A DNA stretch of 64,000 nt from Dyella marensis. Lineage in GTDB: Bacteria; Pseudomonadota; Gammaproteobacteria; Xanthomonadales; Rhodanobacteraceae. Each line of letters opens with the position of its first letter. The stretch's first letter is position 1. Location: assembly GCF_900112865.1 (NCBI RefSeq), contig NZ_FONH01000016.1, positions 35,786-99,785 on the forward strand. Reading direction: 5' to 3'. Of the stretch, positions 58,143 to 64,000 are shown in pieces. The position numbers and the translations under genes were made by a program. The notes beneath the pieces are model-generated. The model had not been told where the DNA came from. It saw only the letters and a program-made list of their open reading frames with translations, and did no database searches.

Positions 58143-58834
58143 GCCGATGGCAGGCCGTTCTTTCGACAGAACAGGTAGCCTTTGCCGCGCACTGTCTTGA
58201 TGTACTCCTGCCCTTCATCGTCGGTACCGAGCTTGCGCCGAAGGCGGCAGATGCGCGCATCGATCGAGCGGTCCAGGCCGTCGAACTCGATGCCGCGAAG
58301 GTCTCGCATCAGAGCGTCCCGGCTCAGCACCTCCCCGCCCTTTTTGGCCAGACACCAGAGCAGATCGAATTCCGCGGTGGTCATTTCAATCGTGCGTCCC
58401 TGACATACGACCTCACGTGCGGCGCGCTCGATCCTGAATTCCCCGAAACAGAGCGCTCCCGCGCATGGCTCGACGGTTTTGCGCCTGAGGTGCGCGCGTA
58501 TCCGCGCAAGCAGCACCCGCGGCTGTACAGGCTTGGCGATGTAATCGTCGGCACCCAGTTCGAGGCCAAGCACCTGGTCGATATCGTCGGTCCGGGCGGT
58601 GAGCATCATGATGACGCCGCGGTAATGCGCGCGAATCTCCTTGCATACCTCGAAGCCGTCCCTTCCGGGCAGCTGCAGGTCCAGCAGAACCACCGCAGGA
58701 TCGATGTGCTGCAACGTTTCCACGGCCCTGGCGCCATCCCGCTGAACAGTCACAGGGTAGCCATGGCCGGTCAGATAGTCGCGCATCAGCTCGGACAGGC
58801 GATCGTCGTCCTCGACCAGAAAAATGCCTGACAT
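58139..58834 (-). CDS. OmpR-family response regulator (RstA-like)
   Basis: 231 residues. Receiver with acidic pocket VEDDDR, phospho-acceptor Asp52 (LLDLQLPGRDG), Thr in MLTARTDDID and Lys in DYIAKPVQP. C-terminal winged helix with MTTAEFDLLWCLAKKGGEVLSR, RSIDARICRLRRKLG and the end IKTVRGKGYLF. It precedes and overlaps the sensor kinase gene. Possible targets include the neighbouring outer membrane protein genes, though the sequence does not show it. Confidence 0.95.
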   Translation of the reverse strand: MSGIFLVEDDDRLSELMRDYLTGHGYPVTVQRDGARAVETLQHIDPAVVLLDLQLPGRDGFEVCKEIRAHYRGVIMMLTARTDDIDQVLGLELGADDYIAKPVQPRVLLARIRAHLRRKTVEPCAGALCFGEFRIERAAREVVCQGRTIEMTTAEFDLLWCLAKKGGEVLSRDALMRDLRGIEFDGLDRSIDARICRLRRKLGTDDEGQEYIKTVRGKGYLFCRKNGLPSA

Positions 58835-59237
58835 CGATAGCCGCCTCTTATCTGCATGCGTGGACGTCGAAACTACCTATCGGACGGAGGTTTCTGCGCG
58901 ATCGCAAGGCCACATCCGTTCAAAAGCGTAGCGAAGAGGCACAGAGCGATCGTTCCGATTCCGATGTCGGACTAGCCTAAAGGCGTGCCTCAATGGACCG
59001 ATCCGGCGCAATACCGATGCAATGATGCGCACGGCGCCTCCGCGTCGCCTGGGCATCGATGGATTCCGAAACGCTGACCGTGCCGCTCGGAATCGAACAG
59101 CTGTATCCGGATCAGAGGCAAGATCCGCTGCCTCGCAGGCAAGCATGACATGGGTTAAACGTCGTGACGGCAACGAAGGCCACCGAGACGAATAGCGCGT
59201 GGACTTTCCGGTCCAGCCTTCCCTGTGGTGCGGGCGG
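58835..59237. other. Intergenic region, no recognisable gene
   Basis: About 400 bases between the response regulator start and the lptG stop. The open frames present (for example 58877-59173, minus) have no family features, no ribosome site and Arg-rich composition as expected from random high-GC sequence. It must contain the promoter of the two-component operon; I could not pick a convincing one. Confidence 0.5.
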
Positions 59238-60341
59238 CTATCCGTGCTTGCGAAAATAAAGCCAGGCGGCCACCGCCAGAATCACCGCCGGCAACAGATT
59301 CGCCAGCATCGGCGGCACGCCATACACCGTACCGAAATTCACCATAGCCTTCTGCAGGAAGTACCAGCCGATCGCCAGCAGGATGCCGATGAACATGCGC
59401 TTGCCCAGGCCACCGGAACGCAAGGTGCCAAACGCAAACGGCATTGCACACAACACCAGCACCAGCACATTCAGCGGATACAGCGCACGCGTCCAGAACG
59501 CCACCGCGTAGACGCCGGGGTTCTGGTTATTGGCTTCGAGGTACCGGATATTCCGCCGCAGATCGCGCATCGGCAGATACTGCGGCTGGATCACCGACTG
59601 CTCCAGCACCTGCGGATTGAGGCTCGAATCCCACTGCTCCCTGGGGCTCACCCGGCTATGCGTGCCGGCGTCGTCCAAGGTGGTGCTGCGCACGTCGCTC
59701 ATCACCCAGTGGCGGCCATCGTGCTCGGCCGTCTTGGCCCAGTCGAAGCGGGTGAGCTGTCCGTCCTTGCTCAGCGTGAACACGCGCACGTCGGCCAGCT
59801 GCACCGTGCTGCGCTCGCCGGTCTGCTTGGCCATCGCCGCCTTGGCGTTGATCACGCGGTCGCCGTCGCGCGCCCACAGGCCGGTATTGCCGGCCATGCC
59901 GAGATTGCTCGACTTCATGCGCAGCTGCATCGCCTGCGCCTGGCGATCGCCCCACGGCGCCGCGGTCTCGCCCAGGATGACCACGCCGATGATCATCAAC
60001 GTGACCACGCCCACCGCCGACACGCCGATGCGCAGCTTGGACATGCCCGCCGCGCGCAGCGCGGTCAGCTCGCCGCTGGCAGCCAGGCCGCCCAGCGCGA
60101 GCAGGCCGCCGATCAGCGCGGAGTGGCCGAACATCTCGTACATGCGGCGAGGGAAGGTGACCAGCACGTACACCACCGCGTTGGTGAGCGTGTAGCCGTT
60201 CTTGCCCACCGCGCCGAGCTGGCGCAGCAGCTGCAGCACGGCGTCGAGGCCGGTCAGCAGCAGCCATACGGTGAGCAGCGAGCCCAGCACCGTGGTGCCG
60301 ATCAGCCAGTCGACGCGCTTGAGGCGGAGCGACACGGCCAT
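59238..60341 (-). CDS. lptG: LPS export ABC transporter permease LptG
   Basis: 367-residue inner-membrane subunit of the LptB2FG complex that extracts lipopolysaccharide for transport to the outer membrane. TM1-3 (WLIGTTVLGSLLTVWLLLTGLDAV; AVVYVLVTFPRRMYEMF; ALIGGLLALGGLAASGELTALRAAGMS with the coupling helix), a periplasmic beta-jellyroll (about residues 130-265) and TM4-6 (TRALYPLNVLVLVLCAMPFAFG; LLAIGWYFLQ; LANLLPAVILAVAAWLYF). The start overlaps the lptF stop by one base. Confidence 0.96.
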   Translation of the reverse strand: MAVSLRLKRVDWLIGTTVLGSLLTVWLLLTGLDAVLQLLRQLGAVGKNGYTLTNAVVYVLVTFPRRMYEMFGHSALIGGLLALGGLAASGELTALRAAGMSKLRIGVSAVGVVTLMIIGVVILGETAAPWGDRQAQAMQLRMKSSNLGMAGNTGLWARDGDRVINAKAAMAKQTGERSTVQLADVRVFTLSKDGQLTRFDWAKTAEHDGRHWVMSDVRSTTLDDAGTHSRVSPREQWDSSLNPQVLEQSVIQPQYLPMRDLRRNIRYLEANNQNPGVYAVAFWTRALYPLNVLVLVLCAMPFAFGTLRSGGLGKRMFIGILLAIGWYFLQKAMVNFGTVYGVPPMLANLLPAVILAVAAWLYFRKHG

Positions 60342-61450
60342 CAGGCTTTACCCTTGCGCGGGGCGCGCGCCACGTACTGGTTGCGGAACATCCACGCGGC
60401 GCCGGCGAACACCAGCAGGCTGACCAGCCACATCGGCCCGGCGTTATGCCAGTGGCCCTTGATGATCTGGCCGCGGCACAGCGCCAGCAGGTTGAAGTAG
60501 AGGAAGAACGCCGCCACCGCCAGCAGCATGCGCCCGTAGCGCGGCTCGCGCGGGGTCTGCTTGGACATCGGCAGCGACAGCATCATCAGCACCACCGCCA
60601 TCAACGGCACGGTGACGCGCCAGGCCAGCTCGGCGCGCGCGTCGGCATTGGTGACGCGCGACAGCGCGATGGTGTCCAGCGTATGCGCGGGATCCTCGTC
60701 GCTGTCGTCGTTCTGCACGTTGGACAGCGAGGCGTCGTTGCGCGCGTAGCTCATCTTGCGCCAGTTGTCGGCGCCCAGCGGCAGCTCGTACTGCCAACCG
60801 TCGTGCAGCGAGAGATAACGGCCGTCGCCGCTGGTGTCCTGATACAGCTGGCCGCTCTTGCCGGTGACCAGCTTGAGCACCGGCGGACCGTTCTCCTTGC
60901 CGGGACGCTCGGTGACCATCAGGGTGTTGCCCAGCACGCTGCCGTCGCGGCTGAGGCTGTCGACGAAAATGATGCCGCCCTTGCCGGGCAGCGTGGTGAA
61001 GCGGCCGGCGTCGAGGCCGGCGGCGATCACCGAACGGTTGGCATTGGCCACCAGCGCGTCGGAAGTGCGCGCCGCCCAGGGCCCGAGCCACATCGACATG
61101 ATGCCCGACAGCACCGCCAGCCCCAGCGCCAGGATGCCGACCGGGCGCAGCAGGCCGGTCGGTCCCATGCCGGAGGACGCCAGCACGTGCATCTCGCTCT
61201 CGCGGTACATCCGTCCCAGCGCCCAGAACACGCCCAGGAACCCGGCCAGCGGCAGCAGGTTCGACAGGCCGTCGAGCATGTTCAGGCCCAGCACCTGGAA
61301 CATCACGCTGGCGGGGAAGCTGCCGTTGGCCACCTGCTGCAGCACGCGAGCGAACGCCGAGCCGGCCATGATGACCAGCAGCACGGTGGCCACGGCGGCG
61401 ACCGTCTGGGCCAGTTCGCGCAGGAAGTATCGGTCGAGGATGCTCAGCAT
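60341..61450 (-). CDS. lptF: LPS export ABC transporter permease LptF
   Basis: 369 residues, partner of LptG. It starts MLSILDRYFLRELAQTVAAV and has NMLDGLSNLLPLAGFLGVFWALGRMYRESEMHVLASSGMG, the coupling-helix region, then a periplasmic jellyroll (FTTLPGKGGIIFVDSL) and the C-terminal helices (VPLMAVVLMMLSLPMSKQTPR). It is divergent from pepA with about 100 bases between starts, the arrangement common in gammaproteobacteria. ATG 61450 matches the family; the open frame continues upstream without homology. Confidence 0.96.
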   Translation of the reverse strand: MLSILDRYFLRELAQTVAAVATVLLVIMAGSAFARVLQQVANGSFPASVMFQVLGLNMLDGLSNLLPLAGFLGVFWALGRMYRESEMHVLASSGMGPTGLLRPVGILALGLAVLSGIMSMWLGPWAARTSDALVANANRSVIAAGLDAGRFTTLPGKGGIIFVDSLSRDGSVLGNTLMVTERPGKENGPPVLKLVTGKSGQLYQDTSGDGRYLSLHDGWQYELPLGADNWRKMSYARNDASLSNVQNDDSDEDPAHTLDTIALSRVTNADARAELAWRVTVPLMAVVLMMLSLPMSKQTPREPRYGRMLLAVAAFFLYFNLLALCRGQIIKGHWHNAGPMWLVSLLVFAGAAWMFRNQYVARAPRKGKA

Positions 61451-61551
61451 GAGGTAAAGTGAAAAGCTCCGTGCCTCGCCCCGCTCGGGCCCGGCAAACC
61501 CCAAGTCTAGCCTGTCCGCCGCTTCGGCAGGACCTCCGCAGGATCTTATCG

Positions 61552-63051
61552 ATGACGCTCCAGTTCAGCCTCGGCCCCGTCGCTCCCGAAACCGTCGACA
61601 CCCCCTGCGTGGTGGTCGGCGTCTACGAGAACGGCGTGTTCAGCAGTGCGGCCGCCCGCGTGGACACCGCCGCCCAGGGGGCGATCAAGCGCCAGGTCGA
61701 GAGCGGCGACATCAGCGGCAAGGCCGGCAGCATCAACCTGCTGTTCGCCCCGGAAGGCGTCACCGCCAGGCGCGTGCTGGTGGTGGGCCTGGGCAGCCAG
61801 AAATCCTTCGACGGCGCGCGTTTCCAGAAGATCTGCCTGGAAGCCACCCGGGCCCTCGGCCGGCTGCCGATCGACGCGGCGGTGTCCTGCCTGACCGAAG
61901 TCGAGGTGCCCGGCCGCGACGCCGCCTGGCGCGTGCGCACCGCCGCGCTGGCCGCCGACCATGCCGCCTACCGCTACACCGCCACCTTCAAGCCGCGCGA
62001 GAAGAGCGCGCAGCCGGAACTGGGCGCGCTGGCCTTCGCCGGCGGCGACGACGGCCAGGCCGGCCTGGACCAGGCCGCCGCCATCGCGGAAGGCGTGCGC
62101 TTCGCCCGCGAGCTGGCCAACCTGCCGCCGAACATCTGCAACCCCGCCTATATCGCCGGGCAGGCGCAGGCCTTCGCCGCGGCGCATGACCAGGTCGAGT
62201 GCCGCGTGCTCGATCACGAGGAAATGGAACGGCTCAGCTTCGGCTCCCTGCTTGCGGTGGGCCGCGGCTCGGCCAACAAGCCCAAGCTGGTGGTGCTGGA
62301 ATACAAGGGCGGCACCGAGGGCGACAAGCCCTACGCCTTCGTCGGCAAGGGCATCACCTTCGACACCGGCGGCATCAGCCTCAAGCCCGGCGCCGGCATG
62401 GAAGAAATGAAGTACGACATGGGCGGCGCGGCCGGCGTGCTCGGCGCCTTCGTCGCCACGGTGAAGATGGGCCTGCCGGTGAACCTCGCCTGCGTGGTGC
62501 CGGCGGTGGAGAACATGCCCGACGGCGACGCCTACCGTCCCAGCGACGTGCTCACCAGCCTTTCCGGCCTCACCATCGAAGTGCTCAACACCGATGCGGA
62601 AGGCCGCCTGATCCTGTGCGATGCGCTGACCTACACCGCGCAGACCTTCCAGCCCAAGGTGCTGATCGACGCGGCGACGCTCACCGGCGCCTGCGTGGTC
62701 GCGCTGGGCAAGCACGCCAGCGGCCTGATGAGCAAGCACGACGACCTGGCCGCCGAGCTGCTCGCCGCCGGCGAAGCCTCGCTGGACCGCGCCTGGCGCC
62801 TGCCGCTGTGGGACGACTACCAGGTACAGCTGGATTCGGGCTTCGCCGACGTCGCCAACATCGGCGGCAAGAACGCCGGCGCGATCACCGCCGGCTGCTT
62901 CCTGGCCCGCTTCACCGAGGGCCAGCGCTGGGCCCACCTGGATATCGCCGGCACCGCCTGGGACGAAGGCCGCAAGGGCATGGCCACCGGCCGCCCGGTA
63001 CCGCTGCTGGCGCAGTGGCTGATCGACCGCGCCTCCGGCGCGGGCGCGTGA
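61552..63051 (+). CDS. pepA: Leucyl aminopeptidase (cytosol aminopeptidase)
   Basis: 499-residue M17 metallopeptidase, hexameric, that removes N-terminal residues from peptides; in E. coli PepA also binds DNA at cer and the carAB promoter. The N-terminal macro-like domain (about 1-170) is followed by the catalytic domain with [20 protein letters not shown] (metal and Lys/Asp ligands), [10 protein letters not shown], and the [10 protein letters not shown] signature. ATG 61552 has AGGA upstream. Divergent from lptF and followed by holC. Confidence 0.97.
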   Translation: MTLQFSLGPVAPETVDTPCVVVGVYENGVFSSAAARVDTAAQGAIKRQVESGDISGKAGSINLLFAPEGVTARRVLVVGLGSQKSFDGARFQKICLEATRALGRLPIDAAVSCLTEVEVPGRDAAWRVRTAALAADHAAYRYTATFKPREKSAQPELGALAFAGGDDGQAGLDQAAAIAEGVRFARELANLPPNICNPAYIAGQAQAFAAAHDQVECRVLDHEEMERLSFGSLLAVGRGSANKPKLVVLEYKGGTEGDKPYAFVGKGITFDTGGISLKPGAGMEEMKYDMGGAAGVLGAFVATVKMGLPVNLACVVPAVENMPDGDAYRPSDVLTSLSGLTIEVLNTDAEGRLILCDALTYTAQTFQPKVLIDAATLTGACVVALGKHASGLMSKHDDLAAELLAAGEASLDRAWRLPLWDDYQVQLDSGFADVANIGGKNAGAITAGCFLARFTEGQRWAHLDIAGTAWDEGRKGMATGRPVPLLAQWLIDRASGAGA

Positions 63052-63057
63052 ACGCGC

Positions 63058-63149
63058 GGGGAGTCGGGAATAGAGAATAGGGAATCGCAAAGCCTCCAAG
63101 GCTCGCGCAACCTGCTCTTCCTATTCCCTATTCCCGATTCTCTATTCCC
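63058..63149. repeat. Inverted repeat between pepA and holC
   Basis: The left arm has GGGAATAGAGAATAGGGAAT, and the right arm (63117-63149) reads as its near inverse with TTCCCTATTCCCGATTCTC. AT-rich arms separated by about 30 bases. Different from the other two repeat families in this window. It replaces the usual short pepA-holC gap and could form a hairpin in the message. Confidence 0.85.
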
Positions 63150-63160
63150 AGGCAAAGCCC

Positions 63161-63583
63161 ATGCCCCGCGCCGACTTCTACCTGATCGACAAGCCGCGCT
63201 TCCGCGAACAGCCCCTGCTGCTGGTGTGCGAGCTGGCCAGGCGCGCCTATGCGGCGCAGCAGCCCACCCTGGTGCTCGCCCGCGATTTCGAGCAGGCCGA
63301 GGCGATCGACCAGCTGCTGTGGGACTTCGACGAGGACGCCTGGATTCCGCACCAGATCGCCGGCGACGAAGACGACGACAACACCGCCGTGCTGATCGTG
63401 CCGCCGGGCGTGGAAACGCCGGACCGCCCGATGCTGATCAACCTGCGCGAGACCTGCCCGGCCGGCCGCTACGAACGGGTGCTGGAAGTGGTCGCCGCGG
63501 AGCCCGCCGAGCGCGAGGGTTCGCGCACGCGCTGGGGGGAGTACAAGCGGCTGGGCATCGAGGTCGCCAAGCACGATATGTAA
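63161..63583 (+). CDS. holC: DNA polymerase III chi subunit
   Basis: 140-residue clamp-loader accessory subunit that links the replisome to single-strand binding protein. It starts PRADFYLIDKPRFREQPL, with CELARRAY, LARDFEQAEAIDQLLWDFDEDAWIPHQIAG and PDRPMLINLRETCP matching the family. Position directly after pepA is as in many gammaproteobacteria. Valyl-tRNA synthetase, which often follows, is not seen; a repeat cluster comes instead. Confidence 0.93.
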   Translation: MPRADFYLIDKPRFREQPLLLVCELARRAYAAQQPTLVLARDFEQAEAIDQLLWDFDEDAWIPHQIAGDEDDDNTAVLIVPPGVETPDRPMLINLRETCPAGRYERVLEVVAAEPAEREGSRTRWGEYKRLGIEVAKHDM

Positions 63584-63584
63584 T

Positions 63585-63784
63585 TGGAGCCCCTCTCCCT
63601 TCGGGAGAGGGGTTGGGGTGAGGGTACGGGCGGAGCGCAAGGGTGATGTGCACCGCTCCGTCCGCACCCTCATCCGGCTGCCGCCACCTTCCTCGCTCCT
63701 CAGAGCCGCGCACATCCATGTGCGCTCCCCGCGTGCTCTCCCACGGGGACTACCTTCGGGTCGCCGGAGGGAGAAGGGCTCCAA
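63585..63784. repeat. Family-2 repeat cluster C
   Basis: Contains CCCCTCTCCCTTCGGGAGAG, GGGTTGGGGTGAGGGTACGG, CGTCCGCACCCTCATCCGGC and ACGGGGACTACCTTCGGGTC, units shared with clusters A and B. Fills the gap between holC and the truncated response regulator. Confidence 0.85.
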
Positions 63785-63794
63785 CCTGGAAAGC

Positions 63795-64000
63795 TCACGG
63801 ATACGCCGCCGGCTCGACGTGCCGCTCGGCCACCACCACCGTCGCCAGCGCCTCGGCCAGCTGCTCGCCCGTCAGCGGCTTACGCAGGAAACCATCCATT
63901 CCCGCCGCCCGCGCACGCTCTTCTTCATCGCCGCCGGAACGCGCCGTGATCGCGATGATCGGCAAGTGCGCGCCCGCCGTTTCGCGCTGGCGGATCAGCC
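63795..64000 (-). CDS. Response-regulator receiver domain, C-terminal end (gene runs off the window)
   Basis: About 68 residues visible, ending AERHVEPAAYP and a TGA at 63795. The segment [16 protein letters not shown], then [20 protein letters not shown], is the end of a receiver domain (conserved Thr and Lys sites). It is nearly the same as the end of the propeller hybrid kinase at 10128 ([31 protein letters not shown]), so the gene is probably a paralogous hybrid kinase. Confidence 0.88.
   Translation of the reverse strand, partial: LIRQRETAGAHLPIIAITARSGGDEEERARAAGMDGFLRKPLTGEQLAEALATVVVAERHVEPAAYP

Noticed and set aside
58877..59173. 98-codon open frame between the response regulator and lptG
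   Set aside because: Arg-rich, no family resemblance, no ribosome site; typical of random high-GC sequence.

Overview
The window is a high-GC (roughly 65-70 percent) chromosomal segment. It looks like a gammaproteobacterium of the Xanthomonadales, most likely Rhodanobacteraceae (Dyella, Rhodanobacter, Luteibacter or Frateuria type). This rests on gene order (pepA-holC divergent from lptFG; xerD-dsbC-purL on one strand), many TonB-dependent receptors and histidine kinases, and dense small palindromic intergenic repeats. I saw no rRNA, tRNA, CRISPR array, prophage or intact insertion sequence. The window starts inside glnS and ends inside a response-regulator domain.

Left part (1-18411): glnS, a zinc nucleoside deaminase and a TVP38/TMEM64 membrane protein form a tight run. 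A signalling block follows: a hybrid histidine kinase with a LuxR-type regulator, an orphan PhnD-like periplasmic binding protein, a DUF3617 protein and a second histidine kinase with an altered H-box. Peptide deformylase, a very large propeller-sensor hybrid kinase, cstA with its small YbdD partner, and an unaccompanied filamentous-haemagglutinin-like protein come next.

Middle (18864-38685): a DUF2127 membrane protein, a glycosyltransferase/EamA pair, a membrane protein of unknown function, purL, dsbC, xerD, an RDD protein, a methyltransferase, intracellular PHA depolymerase, threonine aldolase, and an RND efflux operon (fusion protein, pump, outer membrane factor, TetR) with a recognisable promoter and operator-like palindrome.

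Amino-sugar locus (38855-48920): a ROK repressor diverges from an APC permease, a ROK sugar kinase, a TonB-dependent receptor, a GH20 beta-N-acetylhexosaminidase and a NagX-like membrane acetyltransferase. An AT-rich palindrome lies in the divergent gap. Together they look like a chitooligosaccharide or GlcNAc uptake system: hexosaminidase digestion outside the cytoplasm, receptor-mediated outer membrane uptake, inner membrane import and phosphorylation. The usual deacetylase and deaminase genes are not in the window.

Right part (49050-64000): an Oar-like TonB receptor, an NdvA-type glucan exporter, and a local duplication that left a decayed copy of the exporter 3' end between two paralogous outer membrane barrel genes. 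An RstB/RstA-like two-component pair, lptG-lptF, pepA, holC and a truncated response regulator complete the window.

Three families of intergenic repeats recur. The most striking is a double-hairpin element (six copies) whose outer GTAGG supplies the TAG stop codon of five genes.
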